From the NCBI RefSeq assembly GCF_003252795.1, contig NZ_QEPQ01000003.1:248001-312000 (forward strand): a stretch of DNA of 64,000 bases, read 5' to 3'. Shown here one piece after another: positions 1 through 12,354 of the stretch (position 1 is the first letter of the stretch; every line of letters starts with the position of its first letter). A program made the position numbers and the translations under genes. Source of the stretch: Haemophilus parainfluenzae. GTDB lineage: Bacteria > Pseudomonadota > Gammaproteobacteria > Enterobacterales > Pasteurellaceae. The notes below the pieces were generated by a model that searched no databases, had not been told where the DNA came from, and saw nothing but the letters and a program-made list of their open reading frames with translations.

Positions 1-2
1 TC

Positions 3-683
3 GTCACCATTAACTTTGGTATTTATACGCTTAATAATATCGCAATTGAAGACAAAAGCCAGGTTTCACCTCGTTGGCAATCTATGTTTTGGGGTGGTTT
101 ATTGTCAGCAGTTACGTTTGTTCTTTATCTTTTTGGCGGTATTGAAATACTCCAATCAACGATGTTGTTTTTCTCTTTACCCTTTGCTCTGTTGATGTCT
201 GTGATGGCATGGAGTTTGTTGAAGGGCTTACGATTTGAACGTCAATATTATTCCACAAAGGTTTCAGATTTGTGGACAGGTGCAAACTGGCGTAGCCGTT
301 TAAGACAGTTAGTGATTGAACCTAAGCGAGATGATACCATTTTACATTTAAAAACAACGGCGCTTTTGGCAATGAGAGAGCTGCGCCAGTTACTCATCGG
401 TACCTATGGTTTAAATGTGACCTTACAGCAACATTTGGGTCGTGATAATAATCAACTGGTTCTTTCTATTGAAAATGGATTAGCAGAAGATTTTTTTTAC
501 CAAATTACCTTATTCGAGAAGCCTGAGCCTGAAACTGCACAAGTTCATCATGCATTAATGGTTTCAACTAATATTCAATTGGACGGTTATCCTTTGAATA
601 TTACAAATGAAGAGGATTTGATCGTGGACATCTTGCAATGTTATGAGCGATACATGAAAGAACTGGATTTTGTTATTTCATAA
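3..683 (+). CDS. BCCT-family (BetT-type) transporter, 3' part only
   Basis: The gene begins before the window: the frame is open from base 3, and the first ATG (84) lies inside it, so it is not the start. The visible 226 residues match the end of BCCT transporters of the BetT kind, inner-membrane carriers for choline, betaine or carnitine. Two hydrophobic stretches at about visible residues 28-70 are the last membrane helices. A charged cytoplasmic tail of about 150 residues follows and ends in ILQCYERYMKELDF, like the long osmosensing tail of E. coli BetT. The family is fairly sure; choline as substrate is inferred. An uptake-signal hairpin closes the gene. Confidence 0.75.
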   Translation, partial: VTINFGIYTLNNIAIEDKSQVSPRWQSMFWGGLLSAVTFVLYLFGGIEILQSTMLFFSLPFALLMSVMAWSLLKGLRFERQYYSTKVSDLWTGANWRSRLRQLVIEPKRDDTILHLKTTALLAMRELRQLLIGTYGLNVTLQQHLGRDNNQLVLSIENGLAEDFFYQITLFEKPEPETAQVHHALMVSTNIQLDGYPLNITNEEDLIVDILQCYERYMKELDFVIS

Positions 684-726
684 TTCCTGTCTCATGAGCA
701 AACAGAACTGGCTGAATAATAAGACT

Positions 727-767
727 AAAGTGCGGTTGAAAATAACATTATTTTTTGACCGCACTTT
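727..767 (+). terminator. Uptake-signal inverted-pair terminator
   Basis: Two uptake signal sequences in opposite orientation (AAGTGCGGT at 728-736 and its complement at 758-766) form a stem of about ten pairs around an AT-rich loop and run into T residues. It lies between the BetT-like gene and tatA. Confidence 0.7.
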
Positions 768-779
768 TAAAATTACCTC

Positions 780-808
780 TTGAGACAAATGCATAAAAAG
801 AGTATATT
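780..808 (+). promoter_or_regulatory. Predicted sigma-70 promoter of tatABC
   Basis: A -35 element TTGAGA (780-785) and a -10 element TATATT (803-808) are separated by exactly 17 bases. They sit just after the preceding terminator and 40 bases before the tatA start. Read by eye. Confidence 0.55.
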
Positions 809-848
809 CAAGCCCAAATTTTCAATTTAATTCTAACGGAGTTTTTCT

Positions 849-1079
849 ATGTTTGGTTTATCCCCAGCACAAATGATTATTTTATTAGTCGTGATTTTAT
901 TAGTATTCGGTACCAAAAAATTACGCAATGCGGGATCTGATCTTGGCGCAGCAGTAAAAGGCTTTAAAAAAGCGATGTCTGATGATGAGCCGAAAAAAGA
1001 TGCGGAATTTACTCAAATTAAAGACGGTACAAACACCGCTGAAAAAACTGAAACTGTAAAAGATAAAGAACAGGCATAA
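849..1079 (+). CDS. tatA: Sec-independent translocase subunit TatA
   Basis: Pore-forming subunit of the twin-arginine translocase, which exports folded proteins across the inner membrane. The 76-residue product has the family layout: one N-terminal membrane helix (about residues 4-20, [20 protein letters not shown]), the FGTKKLR hinge, an amphipathic helix ([12 protein letters not shown]) and a short acidic, lysine-rich tail. It is a little shorter than E. coli TatA (89 residues). A purine-rich Shine-Dalgarno stretch (AACGGAG) precedes the ATG. It is first in a tight tatABC operon, two bases before tatB. Confidence 0.95.
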   Translation: MFGLSPAQMIILLVVILLVFGTKKLRNAGSDLGAAVKGFKKAMSDDEPKKDAEFTQIKDGTNTAEKTETVKDKEQA

Positions 1080-1081
1080 CC

Positions 1082-1687
1082 GTGTTTGATATTGGTTTTT
1101 CCGAACTTGTTTTATTGATGCTTGTGGGCTTGGTGGTGCTAGGCCCTAAGCGTTTACCTGTGGCTATTCGCACGGTAATGGGCTGGGTGAAAACGATCCG
1201 TGGATTGGCAGCTAATGTTCAAAATGAATTAAAACAAGAGCTTAAATTGCAAGAGTTGCAAGATAGTATTAAGAAAGCGGAACAACTTAATCTCAAACAG
1301 CTTTCCCCAGATTTAAGTAAAACTGTTGAAGAGCTGAAAGAGCAAGCTCAAAAAATGCGTGCAGAGTTAGAAGAAAAAGCGGCTACAGCAGGAACAACAG
1401 TGGAAGAGCAAATTAAAGAAATTAAAAGTGCGGCTGAAAATCCGGCTGATTCTGCGGAAAAACTTGAGGTAAGCGCACAAGAAACAGCAGAGGAAGCGGT
1501 TGAAACAGCATCCACAGAACATGCAGAGAATGGAACTGCCGAAGTTTTGGAATCTGCAAAAACAGAAGTGGATTTGACCGCACTTGAACCTCGTGAACAA
1601 GCTGAATTAACTGAGCGTTTATCCGATTACTATTCGCCGGATGATGTGGAGCTACAGCCAGCACCCAAATCTGAAGCGAAGTCCTAG
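1082..1687 (+). CDS. tatB: Sec-independent translocase subunit TatB
   Basis: TatB partners TatC in the receptor complex that recognises twin-arginine signal peptides. The 201-residue protein starts with [21 protein letters not shown], one membrane helix ending in the conserved GPKRLP hinge, followed by a long charged helical region (about residues 45-110) and a low-complexity acidic, alanine-rich tail. It is longer than E. coli TatB (171 residues) because of that tail. The start codon is GTG, two bases after the tatA stop. An uptake signal (ACCGCACTT, 1577-1585) is read through as coding sequence in the variable tail. Confidence 0.94.
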   Translation: MFDIGFSELVLLMLVGLVVLGPKRLPVAIRTVMGWVKTIRGLAANVQNELKQELKLQELQDSIKKAEQLNLKQLSPDLSKTVEELKEQAQKMRAELEEKAATAGTTVEEQIKEIKSAAENPADSAEKLEVSAQETAEEAVETASTEHAENGTAEVLESAKTEVDLTALEPREQAELTERLSDYYSPDDVELQPAPKSEAKS

Positions 1688-1696
1688 AGAATAATT

Positions 1697-2491
1697 ATGA
1701 GCAATATGACGGACGATTCCCAACCGTTAATTACCCATCTTGTTGAACTCAGAAACCGCTTATTACGTTGTGTAATTTGTATTTTAGTGGTTTTTGTGGC
1801 GTTGGTTTATTTTTCTAATGATATTTATCATTTTGTCGCAGCACCTTTAACGGCAGTAATGCCAAAGGGTGCAACGATGATTGCAACCAATATTCAAACG
1901 CCATTCTTTACTCCAATTAAATTAACCGCGATTGTTTCGGTGTTTATTTCTGTACCTTATTTGCTTTATCAAATTTGGGCATTTGTTGCACCAGCACTGT
2001 ATCAACATGAAAAACGTTTAATTTATCCGTTATTATTTTCCAGTACAGTTTTATTCTATTGCGGTGTAGCGTTTGCTTATTATGTTGTTTTCCCTTTCGT
2101 GTTTAGTTTCTTTACGCAAACTGCACCAGAAGGGGTAGCTATCGCCACAGATATCAGCAGTTACCTTGATTTTGCTTTAGCATTATTCTTGGCATTTGGT
2201 GTGTGTTTTGAAGTACCTGTTGCTATTATTTTGCTTTGTTGGACAGGTGTAACCACGACGAAAGCATTGGCTTCAAAACGTCCTTATATTATTGTGGGAG
2301 CGTTCTTTGTTGGCATGATCTTAACGCCACCAGACGTGTTCTCTCAAACTTTACTTGCTGTACCAATGTGTCTTCTCTTTGAATTAGGCTTGTTAGTTGC
2401 ACGTTTCTATCAACCGAAAGAGGATGAAGAAGAGTCAGCTGATGAAGAAAGTGCGGTAGAAAATCAAGGTGATTTGAATCACAAAGATTAA
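1697..2491 (+). CDS. tatC: Sec-independent translocase subunit TatC
   Basis: Six-helix membrane subunit that binds the twin-arginine signal peptide. The 264-residue product shows the family marks: [15 protein letters not shown] near the N terminus (the conserved cytoplasmic HLxELRxRL motif), hydrophobic segments throughout, and [17 protein letters not shown] near residue 220. Its length is close to E. coli TatC (258 residues), and the extra acidic C-terminal tail carries an uptake signal (2449-2457). ATG start nine bases after tatB, in the same operon; a hairpin terminator lies directly downstream. Confidence 0.95.
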   Translation: MSNMTDDSQPLITHLVELRNRLLRCVICILVVFVALVYFSNDIYHFVAAPLTAVMPKGATMIATNIQTPFFTPIKLTAIVSVFISVPYLLYQIWAFVAPALYQHEKRLIYPLLFSSTVLFYCGVAFAYYVVFPFVFSFFTQTAPEGVAIATDISSYLDFALALFLAFGVCFEVPVAIILLCWTGVTTTKALASKRPYIIVGAFFVGMILTPPDVFSQTLLAVPMCLLFELGLLVARFYQPKEDEEESADEESAVENQGDLNHKD

Positions 2492-2497
2492 GAAAAT

Positions 2498-3570
<1,073 letters not shown>

Positions 3571-3628
3571 GCACTTTTTAACTTGAAGTGCTAATCCAGG
3601 TGCTAATTTTAGATGCCGTCTAATAAAA

Positions 3629-3660
3629 ACGAGAAAATATTAAATGTTTTCTCGTTTTTT
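3629..3660 (+). terminator. Rho-independent terminator of hemB
   Basis: Stem ACGAGAAAA (3629-3637) with TTTTCTCGT (3647-3655) followed by a T run. A smaller hairpin (AGCACTT with AAGTGCT, about 3570-3592) lies just after the hemB stop. Confidence 0.7.
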
Positions 3661-3692
3661 ATTTTTTCTTCATTTTTTCTATAAAAAAACTA

Positions 3693-3722
3693 TTGCCTAG
3701 TTGATTTTTCTATTGTTATATT
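3693..3722 (+). promoter_or_regulatory. Possible gdhA promoter
   Basis: TTGCCT (3693-3698) and TATATT (3717-3722) are 18 bases apart, about 80 bases before gdhA. The spacing is acceptable and the -10 is good, but the AT-rich context makes chance matches likely. Confidence 0.3.
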
Positions 3723-3803
3723 GATGACACGCCGCAACAAGACGGTGATAAATAAAATAACGTTACACACATCATATTAACTCACTACTAGAAGGAAAAT
3801 CCT

Positions 3804-5153
3804 ATGTCAGCAGTAGCATCATTAGACGCATTTCTTGAAAAAGTGGCTCAACGTGACGGCCACCAACCTGAATTTTTACAAGCCGTTCGTGAAGTCTTCA
3901 CGTCAATCTGGCCTTTCTTGGAAGCAAACCCTAAATACCGTTCAGAAGCTTTATTAGAGCGTTTAGTTGAGCCAGAGCGCGCAATCCAATTCCGTGTGGC
4001 ATGGACTGATGATAAAGGCCAAGTTCAAGTAAACCGTGCTTTCCGCGTGCAATTCAACAGTGCAATTGGTCCTTTTAAAGGTGGCATGCGTTTCCATCCA
4101 TCCGTTAACTTATCAATCTTAAAATTCTTAGGTTTTGAACAGATCTTTAAAAATGCCTTAACCACATTGCCAATGGGCGGTGCGAAAGGCGGCTCAGATT
4201 TTGATCCTAAAGGAAAATCAGATGCTGAAGTGATGCGTTTCTGCCAAGCGTTAATGGCTGAATTGTATCGTCATGTTGGCCCAGATACCGATGTGCCCGC
4301 CGGTGATATTGGTGTAGGTGGTCGTGAAGTAGGCTATCTTGCAGGCTATATGAAAAAATTATCAAACCAAGCTGCTTGCGTGTTTACTGGTCGTGGTCTT
4401 TCATTCGGTGGAAGTTTAATTCGTCCAGAAGCAACGGGGTATGGATTGGTTTATTTTGCCCAAGCAATGCTTGCAGAGAAAGGGGATAGCTTCCAAGGTA
4501 AAACGGTTTTAGTTTCCGGTTCGGGTAACGTGGCGCAATATGCGATTGAAAAAGCGATGGCGCTCGGTGCGAAAGTCGTAACCTGTTCTGACTCTGCGGG
4601 TTATGTGTATTTACCTGAAGGATTCGATCGTGAAAAATTAGAAGCTTTATTAGAGCTCAAAAATGTAAAACGTGGTCGAGTAGAAGAGTTTGCAAAACAA
4701 TTCGGTCTTCAATATTTTGCAGGCAAACGTCCTTGGGAAGTGAAAGCAGATATTGCACTTCCTTGCGCAACCCAAAATGAATTAGAGATTTCAGATGCGA
4801 AAGCCTTAATCTCAAATGGAGTGAAATTAGTCGCAGAAGGTGCAAACATGCCAACCACTATCGAAGCGACAGAAGCATTCTTAGAGGCTGGTGTATTATT
4901 TGGCCCAGGTAAAGCAGCTAATGCAGGTGGTGTTGCGACATCAGGCTTAGAGATGGCGCAAAGTTCACAACGTTTATACTGGACGGCTGAAGAAGTGGAT
5001 AAACAGCTTCATCGTATCATGTTAGATATTCATGCAAACTGTAAAAAATACGGTTCAGCAGAAGGCCAAGCAAACATTAACTACGTAGTGGGCGCAAACG
5101 TAGCAGGCTTTGTAAAAGTAGCCGATGCAATGTTGGCTCAAGGGGTTTATTAA
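3804..5153 (+). CDS. gdhA: NADP-specific glutamate dehydrogenase
   Basis: Interconverts 2-oxoglutarate plus ammonium and glutamate, the ammonium-assimilating route at high nitrogen. The 449-residue length matches hexameric bacterial enzymes (E. coli 447). The substrate-binding stretch GPFKGGMRFHPSVN (about residues 87-100) and the catalytic-lysine motif LPMGGAKGGSDFDPKG (about 120-135) are intact, and GSGNVAQ (about 237) is the nucleotide-binding Rossmann loop. An AGAAGGAA Shine-Dalgarno precedes the ATG. The gene stands alone between two terminators. Confidence 0.96.
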   Translation: MSAVASLDAFLEKVAQRDGHQPEFLQAVREVFTSIWPFLEANPKYRSEALLERLVEPERAIQFRVAWTDDKGQVQVNRAFRVQFNSAIGPFKGGMRFHPSVNLSILKFLGFEQIFKNALTTLPMGGAKGGSDFDPKGKSDAEVMRFCQALMAELYRHVGPDTDVPAGDIGVGGREVGYLAGYMKKLSNQAACVFTGRGLSFGGSLIRPEATGYGLVYFAQAMLAEKGDSFQGKTVLVSGSGNVAQYAIEKAMALGAKVVTCSDSAGYVYLPEGFDREKLEALLELKNVKRGRVEEFAKQFGLQYFAGKRPWEVKADIALPCATQNELEISDAKALISNGVKLVAEGANMPTTIEATEAFLEAGVLFGPGKAANAGGVATSGLEMAQSSQRLYWTAEEVDKQLHRIMLDIHANCKKYGSAEGQANINYVVGANVAGFVKVADAMLAQGVY

Positions 5154-5174
5154 TCCAATAAATGAATGAAAATT

Positions 5175-5210
5175 TGACCGCACTTTGTGATGAAGTGCGG
5201 TCATTTTTTA
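5175..5210 (+). terminator. Uptake-signal inverted-pair terminator of gdhA
   Basis: TGACCGCACTT (5175-5185) pairs with AAGTGCGGTCA (5193-5203), an eleven-pair stem with a short loop, followed by T residues. Both arms carry the full uptake signal core. Confidence 0.75.
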
Positions 5211-5244
5211 TAGTGAATTTCTCAAGTAGAAATAGGCTATCGGC

Positions 5245-5272
5245 TTGCTTTTTTGCTCAAAAAGTGTAAAAT
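5245..5272 (+). promoter_or_regulatory. Predicted promoter of the rpsP operon
   Basis: TTGCTT (5245-5250), 16 bases, TAAAAT (5267-5272). It leaves a leader of about 100 bases before rpsP, in which I see no recognised regulatory RNA. Confidence 0.5.
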
Positions 5273-5379
5273 CTTCAGGCTTTTTGTCTATATATACAGA
5301 GAAAAAAGTAAGCTATATTCTTAAATAACTTTCGAGTTTGGGAATATTCTTTTAGTAATTAAACATTTAGAGGAAGGTT

Positions 5380-5625
5380 ATGGTAACCATTCGTTTATCT
5401 CGTGGCGGAGCTAAAAAACGCCCATTTTATCAAATCGTAGTAGCTGACAGTCGTTCACCACGTGACGGTCGTTTCATTGAGCGTGTAGGTTTCTTCAACC
5501 CAATCGCACAAGGTAACGCAGAGCGTCTTCGTGTTGATCTTGAGCGTGTAAACCACTGGGTTGCTCAAGGTGCATCACTTTCAGACCGTGTTGCAACTTT
5601 GGTAAAAGAAGCTCAAAAAGCATAA
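5380..5625 (+). CDS. rpsP: 30S ribosomal protein S16
   Basis: Small-subunit protein that binds and stabilises 16S rRNA during 30S assembly. The 81-residue sequence starts [20 protein letters not shown] and contains the family stretch [20 protein letters not shown] good AGAGGAAGG Shine-Dalgarno lies before the ATG. It leads the conserved rpsP-rimM-trmD-rplS operon. Codon use is strongly biased, as expected for a highly expressed gene. Confidence 0.97.
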   Translation: MVTIRLSRGGAKKRPFYQIVVADSRSPRDGRFIERVGFFNPIAQGNAERLRVDLERVNHWVAQGASLSDRVATLVKEAQKA

Positions 5626-5669
5626 TCTCGCTTTTTGATTTAGTTCTTAAACTAAGATAGGTGAAAAAT

Positions 5670-6197
5670 ATGGAACAACAACGCATTGAAGTTGTGGGCA
5701 AATTAGGCTCAACCTACGGTATTCGTGGGTGGTTACGTATTTATTCATCAACAGAACAAGCTGAAAGCATTTTTGATTATCAACCTTGGTTTTTAAAAAT
5801 CAAAGGTGAATGGCATCCAACTGAATTAGAAAACTGGCGCCATCATAATCACGAAATCATCGTTAAATTAAAAGGCGTTGATGATCGTGAAGCTGCACAA
5901 ATTTTAGCAAATGTTGAAATTGGTGTGGATTTATCTGTTTTCCCTGAACTGGAAGAGGGAGATTATTACTGGCACGATTTAATCGGCTGTTCAGTTGTCA
6001 ACCTAGAAGGTTACACAATGGGAACGGTAACAGAGATGATGGAAACCGGTTCTAATGATGTATTAGTGGTTAAAGCCAATACTAAAGATGCTTTTGGAAA
6101 ACAAGAGCGGTTAATTCCGTTCTTGTATGAACAAGTAGTTAAAAGAGTCGATCTCACCACGAAAACAATTGAAGTGGATTGGGACGCTGGTTTCTAA
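5670..6197 (+). CDS. rimM: 16S rRNA processing protein RimM
   Basis: Assembly factor that helps mature the 30S head and binds S19. The N-terminal RimM domain contains [19 protein letters not shown] (about residues 10-28), and the C-terminal PRC-barrel-like domain includes [12 protein letters not shown] and [14 protein letters not shown] start it at ATG 5670 (175 residues), because the GTG three codons upstream overlaps the likely ribosome site GATAGGTG. Second gene of the rpsP operon. It carries AAGAGCGGT (6103-6111), a one-base variant of the uptake signal. Confidence 0.94.
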   Translation: MEQQRIEVVGKLGSTYGIRGWLRIYSSTEQAESIFDYQPWFLKIKGEWHPTELENWRHHNHEIIVKLKGVDDREAAQILANVEIGVDLSVFPELEEGDYYWHDLIGCSVVNLEGYTMGTVTEMMETGSNDVLVVKANTKDAFGKQERLIPFLYEQVVKRVDLTTKTIEVDWDAGF

Positions 6198-6234
6198 TCT
6201 CAAGTATGCACAAACGTAATGTAGTAGGCTTTTT

Positions 6235-6975
6235 ATGTGGATAGGGGTGATTTCATTATTCCCCGAAATGTTTAAAGCGATTACGGAATTTGGGGTTACA
6301 GGAAGAGCCGTAAAACATAATCTTCTGCAAGTAGAATGTTGGAATCCAAGAGATTTTACATTCGACAAGCATAAAACCGTGGATGACCGTCCTTATGGTG
6401 GTGGTCCAGGAATGCTGATGATGGTGCAACCTTTACGGGATGCGATTCATGCTGCGAAAGCAGCGGCAGGAGAAGGCGCAAAGGTGATTTACCTTTCGCC
6501 ACAAGGACGTAAACTCGATCAAGGCGGCGTAACCGAGCTTGCTCAAAATCAGAAATTGATTTTGGTATGTGGACGTTACGAAGGTATTGATGAGCGATTG
6601 ATTCAAACTGAAATCGATGAAGAATGGTCAATCGGCGATTACGTTCTGACTGGTGGGGAGTTGCCGGCAATGACATTAATTGATGCTGTTGCGCGTTTTA
6701 TTCCCGGTGTGTTAGGCAAGCAAGCCTCCGCAGAAGAAGATTCTTTTGTAGATGGTTTATTAGATTGCCCGCATTACACCAGACCGGAAGTGTTAGAAGG
6801 ATTAACTGTACCACCTGTGCTGATGTCGGGACATCACGAAGAAATTCGGAAATGGCGATTAAAACAATCGCTACAAAGAACGTGGCTCCGACGCCCTGAG
6901 CTCTTAGAAGGCCTAGCTCTGACTGACGAACAACGTAAGCTGTTAAAAGAAGCGCAAGCCGAATATAACAGTTAG
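6235..6975 (+). CDS. trmD: tRNA (guanine-N1-)-methyltransferase
   Basis: Adds the N1 methyl group to G37 next to the anticodon, which prevents frameshifting. The 246-residue protein has the trefoil-knot SAM-binding elements [14 protein letters not shown] (about residue 88), [15 protein letters not shown] (about 109) and [18 protein letters not shown] (about 130), plus the C-terminal [16 protein letters not shown] segment. E. coli TrmD is 255 residues. The ATG is preceded by AGTAGGCTTTTT, a weak ribosome site. Third gene of the rpsP operon. Confidence 0.96.
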   Translation: MWIGVISLFPEMFKAITEFGVTGRAVKHNLLQVECWNPRDFTFDKHKTVDDRPYGGGPGMLMMVQPLRDAIHAAKAAAGEGAKVIYLSPQGRKLDQGGVTELAQNQKLILVCGRYEGIDERLIQTEIDEEWSIGDYVLTGGELPAMTLIDAVARFIPGVLGKQASAEEDSFVDGLLDCPHYTRPEVLEGLTVPPVLMSGHHEEIRKWRLKQSLQRTWLRRPELLEGLALTDEQRKLLKEAQAEYNS

Positions 6976-7362
<387 letters not shown>

Positions 7363-7372
7363 TTCGCAAAAT

Positions 7373-7402
7373 AAAAAAGGCTTGGTTTTCCAAGCCTTTT
7401 TT
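7373..7402. terminator. Bidirectional terminator between rplS and rho
   Basis: AAGGCTTGG (about 7377-7385) pairs with CCAAGCCTT (7390-7398), with A residues on the left and a T run on the right, so it can end transcripts of both convergent genes. Confidence 0.75.
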
Positions 7403-7422
7403 GTTTTTAAGAGCGGTCAACA

Positions 7423-8685
7423 TTAAGACCGCTTCATAATTTCAAAAAACTCATCGTTGGTTTTCGCCACCATAAGTTTGTCGATGAGGAATTCCATCGC
7501 TTCCACTTCACCCATTGGGTTAAGGATTTTGCGAAGAATCCACATTTTTTGTAATTCATCTGGTGTGGTAAGTAAGTCTTCTTTACGCGTACCAGAACGG
7601 TTGAAGTCAATCGCAGGGAATACACGTTTTTCTGCAATTTTGCGAGAAAGATGTAATTCCATGTTACCCGTACCTTTAAATTCTTCAAAGATAACCTCAT
7701 CCATTTTTGAACCAGTATCCACAAGTGCGGTTGCAATAATGGTTAAACTACCACCTTCTTCCACGTTACGCGCCGCACCAAAGAAACGTTTTGGACGATG
7801 TAAAGCATTTGCATCCACACCACCAGAAAGAATTTTACCAGATGCTGGTGTAACTGTGTTATAAGCACGTGCTAAACGCGTGATAGAGTCGAGTAAAATC
7901 ACCACGTCTTTTTTGTGCTCAACAGAACGTTTTGCTTTCTCGATAACCATTTCAGCCACTTGAACGTGACGAGCAGCTGGTTCATCAAAGGTTGAGGCAA
8001 TCACTTCACCTTTTACTGAACGTTGCATTTCCGTTACTTCTTCTGGACGCTCATCGATTAAAAGAACAATAAGTTCACATTCAGGGTAGTTGTGCGTGAT
8101 GCTTTGTGCAATATTTTGTAGCAACATGGTTTTACCGGCTTTTGGTGGTGCTACGATAAGACCACGCTGACCTTTACCAATCGGAGAGGCTAAATCCAAA
8201 ATACGCGCGGTTAAATCTTCGGTTGAACCATTACCACGTTCCATTCTTAAACGAGAATTTGCGTGTAATGGGGTTAAGTTTTCGAAAAGGATTTTGCTAC
8301 GAGAGACTTCTGGTTTGTCATCGTTAACTTGGTCGACTTTTAAAAGTGCGAAATAACGTTCGCCCTCTTTCGGTGGACGGATTTTGCCTTCGATTTTATC
8401 ACCAGTTTGAAGATTGAAGCGACGAATTTGACTTGGAGAAACGTAGATGTCATCAGGACCAGCAAGGTAGGAACTGTCTGCAGAGCGTAAGAAACCGAAA
8501 CCATCGGGTAAAATCTCTAACACGCCGCCACCAAAAATATCTTCACCGCTTTTTGCGTGCTGTTTCAAAATAGCAAAAACAATATCTTGTTTACGTAAAC
8601 GGGCAAGATTTTCCAAACCCATTTGTTCTTCGCCAAGTTTCACAAGATCAGAAACAGGCGTATTTTTAAGTTCTGTAAGATGCAT
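7423..8685 (-). CDS. rho: Transcription termination factor Rho
   Basis: Hexameric RNA-dependent ATPase that terminates transcription and limits antisense RNA. Starting at ATG 8685 gives 420 residues beginning [14 protein letters not shown], which aligns with E. coli Rho (419). The RNA-binding cold-shock-like domain ([23 protein letters not shown], here cited as [14 protein letters not shown], about residues 60-73) is followed by the Walker A motif [12 protein letters not shown] (about 179-190), Walker B VVILLD and the R-loop region. The frame stays open 30 codons further upstream to 8775, but that part is not conserved. Rho usually autoregulates through its leader; the leader here was not resolved. 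Confidence 0.96.
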   Translation of the reverse strand: MHLTELKNTPVSDLVKLGEEQMGLENLARLRKQDIVFAILKQHAKSGEDIFGGGVLEILPDGFGFLRSADSSYLAGPDDIYVSPSQIRRFNLQTGDKIEGKIRPPKEGERYFALLKVDQVNDDKPEVSRSKILFENLTPLHANSRLRMERGNGSTEDLTARILDLASPIGKGQRGLIVAPPKAGKTMLLQNIAQSITHNYPECELIVLLIDERPEEVTEMQRSVKGEVIASTFDEPAARHVQVAEMVIEKAKRSVEHKKDVVILLDSITRLARAYNTVTPASGKILSGGVDANALHRPKRFFGAARNVEEGGSLTIIATALVDTGSKMDEVIFEEFKGTGNMELHLSRKIAEKRVFPAIDFNRSGTRKEDLLTTPDELQKMWILRKILNPMGEVEAMEFLIDKLMVAKTNDEFFEIMKRS

Positions 8686-8853
8686 AATTAATAATGTTGG
8701 AACGAATAAGAGTTGATAATACTGAAATGTTTGAATGGTGGGCAATGCCCTTAAGAATGGTGCGTAAATTACCACTAAAATTTAATACTGTCTAGTTTTT
8801 GTTAGAAAAAACAGGGTAAAATAGCAAACCATAAAGAGATTATTATTGCATAT

Positions 8854-8888
8854 TGATTAATTATGCGTGATAATTGAATAATTAATCA
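8854..8888. promoter_or_regulatory. Tandem candidate ArgR (ARG) boxes before argH
   Basis: TGAATAATTAATCA (8875-8888) matches nine of the ten conserved positions of the ARG box TGAAT-N4-ATTCA. TGATTAATTATGCG (8854-8867) matches seven of ten. The offset is exactly 21 bases, the spacing of paired ARG boxes in E. coli. They lie 28-62 bases before argH. The prediction is from pattern alone. Confidence 0.5.
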
Positions 8889-8915
8889 ATTTTGATATTA
8901 AAAGAAGGATAACCT

Positions 8916-10289
8916 ATGGCTCTCTGGGGTGGTCGTTTTACACAAGCGGCAGATAAACGTTTTAAAGATTTTAATGATAGCCTGCGTTTTGATTATCGTT
9001 TGGCAGAGCAAGATATTGAGGGCTCTATTGGCTGGTCTAAAGCGTTAGTCAACGTTGGTGTATTAAGTGCTGAAGAGCAACAACAGCTAGAAGTTGCCTT
9101 AAATGAATTATTAATTGAAGTGCGGTCAAATCCACAGGCGATTTTGCAAGATGATGCAGAAGATATTCATAGTTGGGTGGAAAGTAAGCTTATCGATAAA
9201 GTGGGTAATTTAGGTAAAAAATTACACACAGGCCGTAGCCGTAATGACCAAGTTGCACTTGATATTAAAATGTGGTGCAAACAACGTGTAACGGAGTTGC
9301 AAGCATCTATTCGTAATCTTCAACGTCATTTGGTGCAAACAGCGGAAAAGACGCAAGATGCAGTGATGCCGGGTTATACTCATTTACAACGTGCTCAACC
9401 AATCACTTTTGCCCATTGGTGTATGGCTTATGTGGAAATGTTTGAGCGTGATTATTCACGTCTCGCCGATGCTTATAAACGCATGAATAGCTGCCCATTA
9501 GGCAGTGGTGCACTCGCGGGGACAGCCTATGCAGTTGATCGTGAACAATTAGCCGCTGATCTGGGTTTTGCTTTTGCGACGCGTAATAGTTTGGATAGCG
9601 TATCAGATCGCGATCATATTGTGGAATTACTTTCAACGGCATCTTTAAGCATGGCTCACCTTTCTCGTTTCGCAGAAGATATGATTATTTTCAACAGTGG
9701 TGAAGCGAATTTTGTGGAATTATCGGATCGTGTGACTTCTGGTTCATCTTTAATGCCACAAAAGAAAAATCCAGATGCTTGTGAATTGATTCGTGGTAAA
9801 GCGGGCCGTGTCATGGGGGCATTAACCGGTATGTTGATGACCTTAAAAGGTTTACCATTAGCGTATAACAAAGATATGCAAGAAGACAAAGAAGGGATCT
9901 TTGATGCATTAGATACCTGGCAAGATTGCGTAGATATGGCGACTTTTGTACTAGATGAATTAAAAGTGAATACCGATCGTACTCGTGAAGCTGCTTTAAA
10001 AGGCTACTCAAATGCAACAGAGCTAGCAGATTATCTTGTAGCAAAAGGTGTACCATTCCGTGATTCGCACCATATTGTCGGTGAAACCGTGGTTTATGCC
10101 ATTGAAAAAGGCAAAGCCTTGGAAGACTTAACCATTCCTGAATTCCGTCAATTCAGTGATATAGTAGGGGATGATGTATATGACATTCTTTCACTACAAT
10201 CTTGTTTAGATAAACGTTGTGCGAAAGGTGGGGTTTCACCACTTCGAGTGGCAGAAGCGATTGCAGAAGCAAAAGCGAGATTAGCTTAA
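8916..10289 (+). CDS. argH: Argininosuccinate lyase
   Basis: Last step of arginine synthesis: splits argininosuccinate into arginine and fumarate. The 457-residue protein has the fumarase/aspartase signature [12 protein letters not shown] (about residues 276-287) with the mobile catalytic-serine loop, [13 protein letters not shown] (about 106) and [13 protein letters not shown] (about 153). An AAGAAGGAT Shine-Dalgarno precedes the ATG. It is monocistronic and has possible ArgR boxes upstream. An uptake signal lies within the gene (about 9119-9127). Confidence 0.97.
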   Translation: MALWGGRFTQAADKRFKDFNDSLRFDYRLAEQDIEGSIGWSKALVNVGVLSAEEQQQLEVALNELLIEVRSNPQAILQDDAEDIHSWVESKLIDKVGNLGKKLHTGRSRNDQVALDIKMWCKQRVTELQASIRNLQRHLVQTAEKTQDAVMPGYTHLQRAQPITFAHWCMAYVEMFERDYSRLADAYKRMNSCPLGSGALAGTAYAVDREQLAADLGFAFATRNSLDSVSDRDHIVELLSTASLSMAHLSRFAEDMIIFNSGEANFVELSDRVTSGSSLMPQKKNPDACELIRGKAGRVMGALTGMLMTLKGLPLAYNKDMQEDKEGIFDALDTWQDCVDMATFVLDELKVNTDRTREAALKGYSNATELADYLVAKGVPFRDSHHIVGETVVYAIEKGKALEDLTIPEFRQFSDIVGDDVYDILSLQSCLDKRCAKGGVSPLRVAEAIAEAKARLA

Positions 10290-10303
10290 TTAGCGCAAAT
10301 AAA

Positions 10304-10351
10304 AAGAGCGGTCAAAAAATGTTGTGTTTTTTGACTGCTCTTTCGTTTTTA
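10304..10351. terminator. Terminator hairpin after argH
   Basis: AAAGAGCGGTCAAAAAA (10303-10319) pairs, with one mismatch, with TTTTTTGACTGCTCTTT (10327-10343), followed by a T tract. The left arm holds AAGAGCGGT, a one-base variant of the uptake signal. It may also serve the convergent gene. Confidence 0.7.
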
Positions 10352-10825
10352 TGGTGTAGGTGGATCCATTAATTCAAGGATTTTATCGGTAGGCTCTTTT
10401 ATATCGAAACTCGATTCCATTAATAATGAAAAAGTCTCGTCATTTCGTTTACAAGCAGCATGAGAAATTAGCTTACCTTTCTCATCACGCAAATCGATAG
10501 TAACTTGATTGATGCCCGTCTTATCTGCTGCGTTCTCTTTTATTATCGTCCACAACTGATTATTTTCTGTTGGTGGAAGGAAAAGCATCGCTTCTGTGGC
10601 ATAAGCTTGTAAGTAAGCATTATCTATCGTTTGATGAGCCACATTCGCATCATTTTTCATATAAGTGAATGTTTTTAGATTATTTAGTGCGACCCAAAGT
10701 TTTTCTCCTTTGGTGCTTTCACATTTTACAACATCAATGACGCTATCACCGAGATTCATGGCATTCTCATTTGCGAACGAACATAGTGGAATGGCAGCCA
10801 AAAATACCCACAGATATTTATTCAT
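10349..10825 (-). CDS. Predicted periplasmic protein of unknown function
   Basis: I do not recognise this 158-residue protein. It begins with a typical signal peptide (MNKYLWVFLAAIPLCSFA, likely cut before NEN), so the mature protein of about 140 residues should be periplasmic. Two cysteines (in VVKCESTKGE and SHAACKRND) could form a disulfide bond. It lies between argH and yajQ, just four bases after the yajQ stop, so it may be co-transcribed with yajQ. No function can be given. Confidence 0.6.
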   Translation of the reverse strand: MNKYLWVFLAAIPLCSFANENAMNLGDSVIDVVKCESTKGEKLWVALNNLKTFTYMKNDANVAHQTIDNAYLQAYATEAMLFLPPTENNQLWTIIKENAADKTGINQVTIDLRDEKGKLISHAACKRNDETFSLLMESSFDIKEPTDKILELMDPPTP

Positions 10826-10829
10826 TAAA

Positions 10830-12286
<1,457 letters not shown>

Positions 12287-12354
12287 AGAAAATCCTGTAA
12301 ATTGTGAATACTCATCTATTCTAGCCGATCTTGGCGAAAAAATGGAAAAACAAC

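Noticed and set aside
7457-7864. 135-codon plus-strand frame opposite rho
   Set aside because: No ribosome site and no recognisable protein; it is the complement of a highly conserved, biased gene.
8686-8775. 30-codon N-terminal extension of Rho
   Set aside because: Not present in Rho proteins; the conserved [12 protein letters not shown] begins at 8685. The region more likely is leader RNA.
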